Assembly: GCF_030818415.1 (NCBI RefSeq)
Contig: NZ_JAUTAE010000001.1
Coordinates: 2,153,501-2,217,500, forward strand
Length of the DNA stretch: 64,000 bases
From: Sphingomonas sp. SORGH_AS_0950
GTDB lineage: Bacteria; Pseudomonadota; Alphaproteobacteria; Sphingomonadales; Sphingomonadaceae
Direction of reading: 5' to 3'
The number at the start of each line of letters is the position of its first letter. Position 1 is the stretch's first letter. The notes under the pieces are model-generated. The model was not told where the DNA came from, ran no database searches, and saw only the letters and a list, made by a program, of their open reading frames with translations. This document shows, piece by piece, positions 1 through 10,090 of this stretch. The translations under genes and the position numbers were made by a program.

Positions 1-564
1 GCCTGGCCGCTCTGGTACTGGCCGGTCTCGATCCTGCTCTATCTGGTCGCGCACGACACCTGGTTCTACTGGACGCATCGCTGGATGCACCGCCCGGCGG
101 TCTTCAAGGCCGCGCATGCCGTCCACCATGCCAGCCGCCCGCCCACCGCATGGGCGGCGATGGCGTTCCACCCGATCGAGGCGGTGACCGGCGCTGTGGT
201 AATTCCGCTACTCGTTTTTCTTATTCCGATTCACGTCGCCGCACTCGGCTTGGTGCTGACGATCATGACCGTTATGGGCGTCACCAACCATATGGGCTGG
301 GAAATCTTCCCGCGCTTCATGTGGCGGGGGCACCTGGGGGGGTGGCTCATTACCGCAAGCCACCATCAACGGCATCATGAGCAATATGGGTGCAACTATG
401 GACTCTATTTCCGTTTCTGGGACCGGCTCTGCGGCACCGACCGCGGCCTTGGCGATTTTGAGCGCGCCCATGCGCAGGCCGCGCGCCGTGTCGCTGGCGC
501 TGATGCTGGCCGCGCTGCCGCTGATCGGCGCCGCGCCGGTCAGTCGGCTGGACATCGCGATTGA
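1..564 (+). CDS. Sterol desaturase / fatty acid hydroxylase family protein (5' end outside window)
   Basis: The reading frame is open from base 1, so the N-terminus is missing. The visible part has the histidine clusters of the membrane-bound di-iron hydroxylase superfamily: HDTWFYWTH, then HAVHH, then HHQRHH near the C-terminus, separated by hydrophobic segments. These enzymes use a histidine-bound di-iron centre to oxidise lipid or carotenoid substrates in the inner membrane. Recognisable homology ends at about base 440. The last 40 or so residues are Ala/Arg-rich and read through the start of the next gene in another frame, so the tail is probably unconserved. The substrate cannot be told from sequence; carotenoid or sterol-like lipids are possible. 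Confidence 0.85.
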   Translation, partial: AWPLWYWPVSILLYLVAHDTWFYWTHRWMHRPAVFKAAHAVHHASRPPTAWAAMAFHPIEAVTGAVVIPLLVFLIPIHVAALGLVLTIMTVMGVTNHMGWEIFPRFMWRGHLGGWLITASHHQRHHEQYGCNYGLYFRFWDRLCGTDRGLGDFERAHAQAARRVAGADAGRAAADRRRAGQSAGHRD

Positions 565-907
565 CCAGCTGCGCTCGGCCAAGGGTTCGATCCGCCTGTG
601 CCTGACCGCCGACCCCGACAATTTCCCCGCCTGTGTCGATGATGCGCGGGCGATGACCCGATCGGTGCCTGCGGGCCAGCGCGCCATCCATCTCGACGGC
701 CTGCCCCATGGCAATTACGCCGCCGCCGTCATCCATGACGAGAATGACAATGCCAAGCTGGACACGCTGGCGGGCATCCCGCGCGAAGGCTTCGGCTTTT
801 CGCGCAATCCGGCGATCCGGTTCGGCCCGCCGCGTTTCACCGCGGCCCGTTTCGCGCTCGATTCTGTTGCCGAAACACAACAGATCAGGATGCGGTACAT
901 ATTCTGA
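470..907 (+). CDS. DUF2141 domain-containing exported protein
   Basis: A 145-residue protein with a signal peptide (MRRPRAVSLALMLAALPLIG, then APVS), followed by a DUF2141-type domain. The domain includes LRSAKGSIRLCL and the acidic loop HDENDNAKLD, which resembles the D-x-N-x-N-x-K-LD turn usual in this family. Function is unknown; it is probably periplasmic or outer-membrane associated. I chose the ATG at 470 because the signal peptide begins there; an upstream ATG at 377 would put non-signal sequence in front. It overlaps the preceding desaturase by 95 bases in another frame, which suggests translational coupling. Confidence 0.8.
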   Translation: MRRPRAVSLALMLAALPLIGAAPVSRLDIAIDQLRSAKGSIRLCLTADPDNFPACVDDARAMTRSVPAGQRAIHLDGLPHGNYAAAVIHDENDNAKLDTLAGIPREGFGFSRNPAIRFGPPRFTAARFALDSVAETQQIRMRYIF

Positions 908-978
908 CACACAGCGCCGGAGCGAAATCGTTACCGTAGCGTTGCATTTCGGATAACCGATTCAGGGAGTTTTCCGTC

Positions 979-1875
979 TTGCGCCTTTTCTCGCGCTCCA
1001 TCCTACGGGGTGCCGCCCCGCTGATCGCCCTGGGCGCCGCCTCCCTCTCGATGCCTGCCCAAGCCCAGGACAATGCACCGGCCACCAGCCCGGCGGCGGC
1101 CGAAATGGCGGGGCAGCTCGGCAAGAACACGATCACCATCGGTCTGGGCGCGGCCTATCTGCCCGATTATGAGGGGTCGAAGGATTATTCCTTCAGCCCC
1201 GCGCCCGCCGCGCTCGCCTATATCGACGGGCATACCATCACCTATATCGGCAACCGCCTGTCGGTCGACCTGATCGGCGACAAGGCCAATCGCGACTGGG
1301 ACATTCAGGCCGGGCCGATCGGCGTGGTCAATCTGGACCGGACCACCAGCTCGGGAATCGACAATCCCCGCGTCCGCGCGCTGGGCAAGATCGGCGCGGC
1401 GGTCGAGCTGGGCGGCTATGTCGGCATCGGCAAGATCGGCGTCATCACCAGCCCCTATGACCGGCTGTCCGTCTCTCTCAGCTATCGCCACGACGTGACC
1501 GGCGTGCATGACAGCGGCATCTGGCAGCCTTCGGTCAATTATTTCACCCCGCTGTCGACCAAGGCGGCGGTCGGGTTGTTCGCCACCGCCGAACATGCCG
1601 GACGCGGCTATGCCCGCCGCTATTTCTCGATCACGCCCGACCAGAGCGCGGCGAGCGGCCTGCCCGTCTATAACGCGCGCAGCGGGTGGAAGGACTGGTC
1701 GATCGGCGGCCTCGTCACCTATTCGATCACCGGCAATCTGCTGAAGGGCTGGAAGGTCGTCGGCGGGCTGACCTATGGCCGGGAGCTGGGCAATTTCGCC
1801 GACAGCCCGATCGTGTCGCAGGTCGGTTCGCGCAGCCAGTGGCTGGGCGCGCTGGGGCTGGCCTACACCTTCTGA
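979..1875 (+). CDS. MipA/OmpV family outer-membrane protein
   Basis: A 298-residue protein starting at TTG, with an AGGGAG ribosome site 9 bases upstream. A signal peptide (to about residue 29, ending PAQAQ) is followed by a beta-barrel pattern of alternating hydrophobic residues and a terminal aromatic (GLAYTF). The segment GLGAAYLPDYEGSKDYSFSP is diagnostic of the MipA/OmpV family; the length is slightly above the usual 250-280. In Escherichia coli MipA scaffolds murein enzymes, but most family members are simply barrel proteins of uncertain role. A GC-rich hairpin follows the stop. It is transcribed alone, convergent with the lipoprotein gene. Confidence 0.88.
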   Translation: MRLFSRSILRGAAPLIALGAASLSMPAQAQDNAPATSPAAAEMAGQLGKNTITIGLGAAYLPDYEGSKDYSFSPAPAALAYIDGHTITYIGNRLSVDLIGDKANRDWDIQAGPIGVVNLDRTTSSGIDNPRVRALGKIGAAVELGGYVGIGKIGVITSPYDRLSVSLSYRHDVTGVHDSGIWQPSVNYFTPLSTKAAVGLFATAEHAGRGYARRYFSITPDQSAASGLPVYNARSGWKDWSIGGLVTYSITGNLLKGWKVVGGLTYGRELGNFADSPIVSQVGSRSQWLGALGLAYTF

Positions 1876-1887
1876 CGCGAGCGGGGC

Positions 1888-1912
1888 GGGGCGGGAGCGA
1901 CCGACCCGCCCC
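1888..1912. terminator. Possible bidirectional terminator hairpin
   Basis: GGGGCGGG and CCCGCCCC can pair across a 9-base loop between two convergent genes. There is no long T-run, so the call rests on position and stem strength. Confidence 0.35.
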
Positions 1913-1916
1913 CCCC

Positions 1917-2432
1917 TCATTCCTGCGGGCATTCGTCCGGGCGCGTGACCGGCGCGCCGCCCATATACCATTGGCTGCGGTCGCCCATCGTCTCGCGGTC
2001 ATGGTAGCAGACCTGCGCCTTGCCCGTCCTGGTATCCAGCGCCACCGTCCAGTTGTTGTCGGCGCAGTCATGCGGGGTGCAGCCATGCGCGGCGATGCCG
2101 GACTTGCCCTGCGCGAAGATCGGCACCGTCACCGCGCCGCGCGACATGATCCGCCGGACCAGCGACTGGTCGCCCACCGCATCGTGCAGCGCGCTCGCCA
2201 CCTCGGTCCGGTCGAAGAAGCTCACCCCGTCGACCGCGTCCCCCGGATAATGGCCGATATAGGCGGTCAGCGGATTGACCTGCGCCACGCCCGGGATCGG
2301 CGTCGGCCGCGCGGTGCCCGGCGGGGTGAAATTGCCCGGCGCCACGTCGGAGTCCGCATCCCCGTCCTTGCTGCCGCAAGCCGCGAGCGCCAGCAGCGCG
2401 AGGGGGGCGATCAGGGCAAGACGGCGCATCAT
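1917..2432 (-). CDS. Small lipoprotein of unknown function
   Basis: A 171-residue protein with a lipoprotein signal peptide: MMRRLALIAPLALLALAAC, lipobox LAAC, acylated Cys at residue 19. The mature part starts with an Asp/Gly-rich linker, then a globular domain with four cysteines, including the pair in HGCTPHDC and a later QVCYHD. It contains NNWTVALDTRTGKAQVCYHD, a fold fragment seen in small sphingomonad surface proteins, but I do not recognise a named family. Because the Asp after Cys is absent (next residue Gly), outer-membrane sorting is more likely. The start could be the first or second of two adjacent ATGs. Confidence 0.7.
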   Translation of the reverse strand: MMRRLALIAPLALLALAACGSKDGDADSDVAPGNFTPPGTARPTPIPGVAQVNPLTAYIGHYPGDAVDGVSFFDRTEVASALHDAVGDQSLVRRIMSRGAVTVPIFAQGKSGIAAHGCTPHDCADNNWTVALDTRTGKAQVCYHDRETMGDRSQWYMGGAPVTRPDECPQE

Positions 2433-2500
2433 ACTCTCCTGAAAACATTCTTCTTTTGCAGTCGCGGGAACGCATCGACGCCGCGACCGGTTGCCGGGGC

Positions 2501-2944
2501 ATGACGCCCCCTGCCCCCCATGATGCCGCGCTCGATCGCTTTGTCGAGGCCCAGCGGACCCAGCATGACATCGCCCTGGCCGAACTGCGTGCCGGGCGAA
2601 AGCGAAGCCACTGGATGTGGTTCGTCTTTCCCCAGATCGCCGGACTGGGCCGCAGCGAGACCGCGCGCTTCTACGCCATCGCGGACGCGGGGGAGGCGCG
2701 GGCCTATCTGGCGCATCCGCTGCTCGGGGCCCGGCTGTACGAGGCCGTGGCGGCGGCGGTGGCCGCGCCCGGATCGGCGGAGGCGATATTCGGCGGTATC
2801 GATACCATCAAGCTGCGATCCTCGCTGACCCTGTTCGCGGCGGTGGCGGACAATCCGGCCCCGTTCCGCCATGGGCTGGAGCGGTTCTTCGGAGGGCAGC
2901 CGGACCCCGCCACGCTCGAACGGCTGAACCGCCCGGCGGGGTGA
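2501..2944 (+). CDS. DUF1810 family protein
   Basis: A 147-residue cytosolic protein with the DUF1810 signatures: RFVEAQ near the N-terminus, then ALAELRAGRKRSHWMWFVFP, YLAHPLLGARL, and KLRSSLTLFA towards the C-terminus. The family is widespread in bacteria and of unknown function. The start at ATG 2501 fits the family N-terminus; the ATG at 2456 would add 15 unconserved residues and lie very near the divergent lipoprotein start. It ends in a 10-bp perfect inverted repeat that overlaps the stop codon. Confidence 0.85.
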   Translation: MTPPAPHDAALDRFVEAQRTQHDIALAELRAGRKRSHWMWFVFPQIAGLGRSETARFYAIADAGEARAYLAHPLLGARLYEAVAAAVAAPGSAEAIFGGIDTIKLRSSLTLFAAVADNPAPFRHGLERFFGGQPDPATLERLNRPAG

Positions 2945-2954
2945 CGCCGGGCGG
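2929..2954. terminator. Hairpin at convergent gene ends
   Basis: CCGCCCGGCG pairs perfectly with CGCCGGGCGG over a 6-base loop and is followed by CCCTTT. It overlaps the DUF1810 stop codon and lies 14 bases from the end of the convergent lipoprotein gene, so it may serve both. Confidence 0.5.
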
Positions 2955-2968
2955 CCCTTTCGGATGGC

Positions 2969-3349
2969 TCAGCTCTTAATCGTGACCGGGCCGGGGCCGG
3001 TGACGCTGGCCGACTGGTCGGCGGTCATCACGATCGTCCATTGCGCGGTGCCGTCGCACACCGCGTTCCAGCTCGGATTGCCGTTGACCGGGGCGGCCTC
3101 CTTCATCGCGGTGACCGACTGGCAGCTCGCCCCCGACGGCCCGGCATCGCGGATCGCCCGGAACAGGACGCCGCGCCGCTGCCCCTCGGGAAGCGCACGG
3201 ATCTTGGCGCCCAGCGCGTCCGCACTCATCTCGCTGCCATTGCTGGTCACGGCCGCGCTGCTGGTGTTGCCGGCTTCGGTCGAGGACCCGCAGGCGGCCA
3301 GCGGGAGCGCGGCGGCCAGAACGGCGAGGGCGATGGTGGAACGCTTCAT
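2969..3349 (-). CDS. Small lipoprotein of unknown function
   Basis: A 126-residue protein beginning MKRSTIALAVLAAALPLAAC: a classic lipoprotein signal with lipobox LAAC, followed by a Ser/Thr/Ala-rich linker. The mature domain includes two more cysteines (ASCQSV and AVCDGT) that may form a disulfide. Longer in-frame starts upstream add non-signal sequence and would overlap ung, so the ATG at 3349 is preferred. I do not recognise a named family. It is divergent from ung, with about 115 bases between starts for both promoters. Confidence 0.75.
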   Translation of the reverse strand: MKRSTIALAVLAAALPLAACGSSTEAGNTSSAAVTSNGSEMSADALGAKIRALPEGQRRGVLFRAIRDAGPSGASCQSVTAMKEAAPVNGNPSWNAVCDGTAQWTIVMTADQSASVTGPGPVTIKS

Positions 3350-3464
3350 GATCTTCCTCCTCCAAATCGAACGCAGCGGCCGCGGGCGCGCGACCGTATC
3401 GCTTGCATAACGACTATCGGCGATCCCGGTTGCGCGGCCAAGACAGCTTCTGCATGACGGGACC

Positions 3465-4160
3465 ATGAGCGACATTCACCTGCACGAGAGCTGGCTGCTG
3501 CCCTTACGTGGCGAGTTCGACGAACCCTATATGAAGGCGCTCAAGACCTTCCTCGCCGACGAGCGCGCCAGCGGCCAGCGGGTCTTTCCCCGGCCCAAGG
3601 ACTGGTTCCGCGCGCTCGACCTGACCCCGTTGCCTGAGGTGCGCGTCGTGATCCTGGGGCAGGACCCCTATCATGGCGAGGGTCAGGCGCATGGCCTGGC
3701 CTTCTCGGTCCAGCCGGGCGTCCGCCCGCCGCCCAGCCTGGTCAACATTTACAAGGAGATGGCGACCGACCTGGGCATCGCGCCGCCCTCCCACGGGCTG
3801 CTCGACCATTGGGCGCGACAGGGGGTGTTGCTGCTCAACTCGGTGCTGACCGTGCGGATGGGCCAGGCCGCCTCGCACCAGGGGCGCGGGTGGGAGCGGT
3901 TCACCGACGCGGTGATCCGCGCCGTCGCCGCCAAGCCCGAGCCGGTCGTCTTCATCCTGTGGGGCGCCTATGCCCAGAAAAAGGCGGGCTTCGTCCGCGA
4001 GATGGGTGGCGGGCGGCATTGCGTCCTGACCTCGGTCCACCCCTCGCCCCTGTCGGCACGCGGCGGCTTCTTCGGATCGAAGCCCTTTTCGCGCGCCAAC
4101 GCCTTTCTGGTCGAGCATGGCCGCGAGCCGATCGACTGGGCGCTGCCGCCGCTGGACTGA
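3465..4160 (+). CDS. ung: Uracil-DNA glycosylase, family 1
   Basis: A 231-residue enzyme that removes uracil from DNA and starts base-excision repair. The water-activating motif GQDPYH is at residues 65-70 (catalytic Asp67), the uracil-binding and base-stacking segments HGLAFSVQ and [10 protein letters not shown] follow, and the DNA-intercalation loop HPSPLSA with its catalytic His is near residue 193. The length matches the family (about 225-230). The gene stands alone; the next gene starts 78 bases downstream. Confidence 0.97.
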   Translation: MSDIHLHESWLLPLRGEFDEPYMKALKTFLADERASGQRVFPRPKDWFRALDLTPLPEVRVVILGQDPYHGEGQAHGLAFSVQPGVRPPPSLVNIYKEMATDLGIAPPSHGLLDHWARQGVLLLNSVLTVRMGQAASHQGRGWERFTDAVIRAVAAKPEPVVFILWGAYAQKKAGFVREMGGGRHCVLTSVHPSPLSARGGFFGSKPFSRANAFLVEHGREPIDWALPPLD

Positions 4161-4238
4161 TCTGTAATCGCACTGGCATCATTTCCGCCAAGCGCGCATA
4201 GGGCCCGCCATTCCACCGATCAGATAAGGACAAGGGCG

Positions 4239-4547
4239 ATGGCCGACGACGACTATGTCTATGACGAAGCGACCGGCGAATGGATCAGCGCAGCCGATGC
4301 GGCGGCGAAGGCCGGGACGGCCGATGACGATGCGGTCGTGGTGCGCGACTCGGTCGGCAATGTGCTGAGCGACGGGGATCAGGTGACGCTGATCAAGGAC
4401 CTGACCGTCAAGGGCGCAGGCCAGACGCTGAAGCGCGGCACGCTGATCAAGTCGATCCGCCTGACCGGCGACGCGCAGGAAATCGACTGCAAGTTCGACG
4501 GGATCAAGGGGTTGGTCCTGCGTGCGGAGTTTGTGCGGAAGCGGTGA
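4239..4547 (+). CDS. PhnA/YjdM-type domain protein lacking the N-terminal zinc ribbon
   Basis: A 102-residue protein. Residues about 35-102 match the C-terminal domain of YjdM/PhnA (VRDSVGNVLSDGDQVTLIKD, then LKRGTLIKSIRL, IDCKFDGIKG and a closing EFVRK). The usual N-terminal Cys4 zinc ribbon is replaced by an acidic stretch (MADDDYVYDEATGEWISAAD) with no cysteines. The family was named for a phosphonate locus but has no proven enzymatic role there. The AAGGACAAGGGCG before the ATG gives a good ribosome site. The acidic leader looks rewritten, not truncated, because the length is close to normal. Confidence 0.85.
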   Translation: MADDDYVYDEATGEWISAADAAAKAGTADDDAVVVRDSVGNVLSDGDQVTLIKDLTVKGAGQTLKRGTLIKSIRLTGDAQEIDCKFDGIKGLVLRAEFVRKR

Positions 4548-4591
4548 TGAAAGTGATGTTACGAGCTAAATAACGTTGGTATCACTGCTTC

Positions 4592-4623
4592 GGGGAATGA
4601 GTCACTTGCTCACACCATTCCCC
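4592..4623. repeat. Inverted repeat upstream of the endonuclease gene
   Basis: GGGGAATG (4592-4599) and CATTCCCC (4616-4623) form an 8-bp stem with a 16-base loop, ending 20 bases before the endonuclease start. There is no T-run. It could be a weak terminator for the PhnA-like gene or an operator for the endonuclease gene. Confidence 0.45.
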
Positions 4624-4643
4624 CTACCAGCGAGAGGCAGCTC

Positions 4644-5696
4644 ATGCTCGATTTCACCAATCTACCCAAAGATGGTATTCGCTTCGAGCAACTTATTCGC
4701 GACATATTACTACGCTCGGGGCTGAAGCCCAATTGGACCGGGGTTGGCCCTGACAGCGGACGAGATCTGATAGCAACAGAAATTCAAAAGGGTCCGCTTT
4801 TTTCGAACGAAAAAATCTGGCTCGTTGATTGCAAACATTTCGCGCATTCTAAGCGTTCAGTTGGCGTATCTGACGTTATTGACATCATAGATCGATGTCA
4901 TCGCTCTAATGCTTCTGGATTTTTACTCGCAACTTCTACGCAACCATCGTCCGAATTAACGCGAAAATTACAAGAAATTCAGCAAACTAGACATATTGAC
5001 ACACTTGTGTGGGATGGCTTCGATATCGAAAATCGCCTCCTAACACATCAAAATTATTCTCTCGCGCAAAACGCATTTTACAATCCACGACCCGATCAAT
5101 GGAAAATATTTTTCACCGAGCGTGAACAGAGATGGACTGCCCACTTCGATGGGCATTTTCTGTTCGTGGAAAGTCGATCTGGCATCGCTCCCCCCAGCTT
5201 GCAATTTTTAGAAACAATCATTGGCGAACTTGATAATGTGGCGGTAGGCTCCGAAGAAAGTATACGCGTGCGAGCGATATGGCACGATACACCAAACGGG
5301 TGTTTTTACACATGCTGGGCAGACTATCTCATCCCCGCACACAAAACTCCTGATCTCGATAAGCTCTCTGTTAAAAGCCAGCTTCGAGAAAATATTGATG
5401 GGCAAATTATAAACTGGGAAGTTCGCTTACAAATCACCCTGCCAAATTCCGATTATTTTGACGTTGATGACGATGCATACTATTTGGAATTCAAAGAGCC
5501 GCTTTACTATAAAATTTACCGTACGCATCCCTCCACATCAACGGAAGAAGATCCTGATTGGTGGAACGTGCGCGCGCCGAAAATTCGGAATTTTGATGAT
5601 GCGCTAATGTGGAGTAAATACAAAGAAAAACATGGTTTTTTTCAGAGTGCAACAATGTGCCCACCGTACCGATCTGATGTAAAACCACCCTTTTGA
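4644..5696 (+). CDS. Mrr-like restriction endonuclease domain protein (orphan, AT-rich)
   Basis: A 350-residue protein. The N-terminal 120 residues look like a PD-(D/E)xK nuclease of the Mrr type: helix Glu in RFEQLIRDILL (E15), SGRDLIA (D41), then WLVDCKH (D62, K64), and a later VSDVIDIIDRCHRSNASGFL strand-helix. The rest of the protein is unlike anything I recognise and may be the target-sensing part. The codon use is clearly AT-richer than the surroundings, with many A/T third positions, which indicates horizontal transfer. No methyltransferase or helicase is next to it, so it is either a modification-dependent (type IV-like) nuclease or an orphan. A terminator hairpin lies downstream. Confidence 0.75.
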   Translation: MLDFTNLPKDGIRFEQLIRDILLRSGLKPNWTGVGPDSGRDLIATEIQKGPLFSNEKIWLVDCKHFAHSKRSVGVSDVIDIIDRCHRSNASGFLLATSTQPSSELTRKLQEIQQTRHIDTLVWDGFDIENRLLTHQNYSLAQNAFYNPRPDQWKIFFTEREQRWTAHFDGHFLFVESRSGIAPPSLQFLETIIGELDNVAVGSEESIRVRAIWHDTPNGCFYTCWADYLIPAHKTPDLDKLSVKSQLRENIDGQIINWEVRLQITLPNSDYFDVDDDAYYLEFKEPLYYKIYRTHPSTSTEEDPDWWNVRAPKIRNFDDALMWSKYKEKHGFFQSATMCPPYRSDVKPPF

Positions 5697-5794
5697 CATG
5701 TATTCTCATATTATCGCCTCCCATTAGCATCGAGCCATCAAGCGATTAATTGCTTAGCTGCCATAAAAATTCGGGCGAATTCACGCATGTAGAG

Positions 5795-5825
5795 GCCGCC
5801 CCATCGTCGGGGGCGGCTCCTTTTT
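5795..5825 (+). terminator. Rho-independent terminator after the endonuclease gene
   Basis: GCCGCCCC pairs with GGGGCGGC over a 7-base loop and is followed by TCC and TTTTT on the plus strand. It lies just before the convergent end of thiC, where an A-run on the other side gives no T-run for minus-strand transcripts. Confidence 0.75.
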
Positions 5826-5827
5826 CA

Positions 5828-7815
<1,988 letters not shown>

Positions 7816-7890
7816 CCCTGCATAAGCGCAAATCGCGCCCAGCAGAAGGGCTTTCCGCCGAAATGCCCCGTGCGGCCGGGCGGACGCATG

Positions 7891-7931
7891 AAAAAGCCCC
7901 GGTCGGCCAGGGGCTGGCGGCCGACCGGGGC
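7891..7931 (-). terminator. Rho-independent terminator of the ferritin-like gene pair
   Basis: On the minus strand GCCCCGGTCGGCC pairs perfectly with GGCCGACCGGGGC (13 bp, 10-base loop) and is followed directly by TTTTT. It starts 27 bases after the stop of the second ferritin-like gene. Confidence 0.9.
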
Positions 7932-7957
7932 GATCACCCCTCGTGGGACAGAATACG

Positions 7958-8974
7958 TCAGCCGCTGGCCGCGCTGGTCCGTACATTGCCGTTCAGGCCG
8001 CTCGGGAAGAAGCCGCCGCCGGTCACCGCCGCCTTGTTGAGATAGACGACGTTCAGCACCTGCTGCGGCGTGCGGACAAAGGCGACGGCGTTGGAATCGG
8101 CGGGCACGATATTCGCCGACGTGACGCCGTTGGCGGTGACGGTGATGCCCTGATCGAGGTCGGTCGAGCCGTCCAGGCTGTCACGCGCGTCCGAAATCTG
8201 GTTCGCCGCGGTGATCAGCGTTCCGTTGCTCAGCCCCTTGCGATAGATGACCGAGCGGACCAGGCCCGCATGATAGGCCTCGGCCGCGTGGATGCCCGCC
8301 GCCGCCTCGACAAAGGTCTTGTTGGAGAGCAGCGTGACCCCGCCCATATAGGCGGTGACGCCGACATCCTCGAAGATATAGGCGGCGAGCAGGAAATTCT
8401 CGTCCGAGGCATAGGGGTCGAAGGTTCCGGTCGATCCGATCACCCCGGCCGCGCGCGCCGCCGCCGTGAAGGCGCCATTGGCATCGCCCGACAGGTTGAT
8501 CGCGGGCTGCGCCACCGCGCTGGAGCCCAGTGCGTTGCGCAGGAAGGTGACGTGCGCGATCTCGTCATAGGCGATCTCGCGAGCATATTGCGCCACCAAT
8601 GGGTCCTGAAACGCGACCTGTCGCGGCTGTCCGCTGGTGCTGGTCGCCACCGAGCCTTGCGTCCCCGTCCCCGCCTGAAGCGAGGAGGACAGGCCCGCGC
8701 CGAAGGCGGCATAGCTGTAGAATTGCGCTTCCAGATATTCCAGCTGAAGCGCGAAGTTCAGGACATCGGCATCGGTGACCGAACCCGCCGTCGCGGTCGG
8801 GGTGGGCGTCGGCAGGACGATGACGTCGTTATCGTCGCTGCCGCACGCGCCCAGCATGGCCAGCCCACCCACCGCACCGGCCCCGGCGGCCATGCGCATG
8901 AAACGGCGCCGGTCGGACCGGCGCTTGGCCGAAGCCTCTTCGATCACATCGAGAATGAAGCGTTCTTCGCTCAT
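7958..8974 (-). CDS. Tat-exported ferritin-like domain lipoprotein
   Basis: A 338-residue protein. Its N-terminus has a twin-arginine signal (SDRRRFMRMAAGAG) ending in a lipobox (MLGAC), so it is probably a Tat-exported lipoprotein. A Thr/Pro linker is followed by a ferritin_2-type four-helix domain: LNFALQLEYLEAQFY, REIAYDEIAHVTFLRNAL, and later AAEAYHAGLVR, which supply Glu and His ligands for a di-metal site. Related proteins are called desiccation-associated or PCC13-62-like; most are uncharacterised. It is the second of two paralogous genes, 38 bases after the first, and is followed by a strong terminator. Confidence 0.88.
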   Translation of the reverse strand: MSEERFILDVIEEASAKRRSDRRRFMRMAAGAGAVGGLAMLGACGSDDNDVIVLPTPTPTATAGSVTDADVLNFALQLEYLEAQFYSYAAFGAGLSSSLQAGTGTQGSVATSTSGQPRQVAFQDPLVAQYAREIAYDEIAHVTFLRNALGSSAVAQPAINLSGDANGAFTAAARAAGVIGSTGTFDPYASDENFLLAAYIFEDVGVTAYMGGVTLLSNKTFVEAAAGIHAAEAYHAGLVRSVIYRKGLSNGTLITAANQISDARDSLDGSTDLDQGITVTANGVTSANIVPADSNAVAFVRTPQQVLNVVYLNKAAVTGGGFFPSGLNGNVRTSAASG

Positions 8975-9012
8975 GATGAAAAATCCTCTCGGAACGAGGA
9001 AAAAGGGGGAGA

Positions 9013-9969
9013 TCAGTTGGCCGCGCTCGCGCGCAGGGTGCCGTTGACGCCGGCGGGGAAGAATCCGCCCAGCGTGGCCGACGCCTTGTTGAGATAGACG
9101 ATATTCAGCACCTGCTGCGGCGTGCGGCTGAACGCGATCCCGTTGGAGTCGAGCGGCACGATGTTGGACACCTGCTGTCCGCCGACCGTGGTCGCGGCGA
9201 TGCCCTGATCCAGGTCGGTGGTCCCGTCCAGGCTGTCGCGCGCGTCCGAGATCTTGCCCGCCGCGGTGATCAGCGCCGGGGTCTGAATTCCCTTGGCATA
9301 GAGCGTCGTGCGGACGATCGCGGCATGATAGGCCTCGACCGCTAGGATTCCGGCAGCCGCCTGGAGAAAGGTCTTGTTGCTGATCAGCGGTGAGGCCCCC
9401 TTATAGGCGGTCACGCCGACATCCTCGAAGATATAGGCGCCGAGCAGGAAATTCTCGTCCGAGGCGTAAGGGTCGAAGGTCGCGTTGGAGTCGATCACGC
9501 CCGACGCGCGCGCGGCCGCGGTGAACGCGCCGTTCGCGTCGCCCGAGATATTGATCGCGGGCTGCGCCACCGCCGAACTGCCCAGCGCGGTGCGCAGGAA
9601 CGCGACATGCGCGGCTTCGTCGGCCGCGATCTCGCGGGCATATTGCTCGACGATCGGGTCGGTGAACGTCACCTTCTTGCCGCCGGTAACCGCGCCCTGC
9701 GTGCCCGTGCCGGTCAACTGGCTGGAGGCGAGGCCGGTGCCATTGGCGGCAAAGGCATAGAATTGCGCTTCGAGATATTCGAGGTTCAACGCGAAGTTCA
9801 GGATATCCGCGTCGGTGACTGTCGACTGGGCCCCCGCCTTGCTGGTCAGGGTAAAGGCCGCGACGCCGGCGGCGGCGGCGCCCATCGCCGTCTTGAAGAA
9901 CTCGCGTCGTTGATCGCGGCGCTGGGCCCGTGCGTCAAATGCGTCGAGCAGGTGTGCGCTTTCGGTCAT
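9013..9969 (-). CDS. Tat-exported ferritin-like domain protein
   Basis: A 318-residue paralogue of the next gene. The N-terminal QRREFFKTAMGAAAAGVAAF followed by SKAGAQ is a Tat signal peptide with a signal peptidase I site, not a lipobox. The ferritin_2 domain has LNFALNLEYLEAQFY, REIAADEAAHVAFLRTAL and VEAYHAAIVRT. The protein should be soluble in the periplasm, whereas its partner is membrane-anchored. The ATG at 9969 is favoured because GGAGG lies 7 bases upstream; an ATG one codon earlier is also possible. It is the first gene of a two-gene unit whose leader carries an unusual inverted repeat. Confidence 0.88.
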   Translation of the reverse strand: MTESAHLLDAFDARAQRRDQRREFFKTAMGAAAAGVAAFTLTSKAGAQSTVTDADILNFALNLEYLEAQFYAFAANGTGLASSQLTGTGTQGAVTGGKKVTFTDPIVEQYAREIAADEAAHVAFLRTALGSSAVAQPAINISGDANGAFTAAARASGVIDSNATFDPYASDENFLLGAYIFEDVGVTAYKGASPLISNKTFLQAAAGILAVEAYHAAIVRTTLYAKGIQTPALITAAGKISDARDSLDGTTDLDQGIAATTVGGQQVSNIVPLDSNGIAFSRTPQQVLNIVYLNKASATLGGFFPAGVNGTLRASAAN

Positions 9970-9995
9970 CATGCTCCTCCCGGTATGGAACCCTC

Positions 9996-10036
9996 GCAAG
10001 TCTATCTGTCGGTTCTTTGCCAGCAGATAGACTTGC
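9996..10036. repeat. 13-bp inverted repeat in the leader of the ferritin-like operon
   Basis: GCAAGTCTATCTG (9996-10008) and CAGATAGACTTGC (10024-10036) are perfect reverse complements separated by 15 bases. The element lies 27 bases upstream of the start codon of the first ferritin-like gene. It could be a leader hairpin close to the ribosome site or a protein-binding operator; there is no T-run. Confidence 0.75.
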
Positions 10037-10090
10037 AAGAGGGTCAAGCGGGAAGACTTTTCAGGGTAAAGCCCAACGCCCGACCGAAAA

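Noticed and set aside
2467..2492. GGAAC-N17-GGTT, like a general-stress (EcfG) promoter
   Set aside because: The -10 would lie only about 10 bases before the DUF1810 start, and the second box deviates (GGTT, not CGTT).
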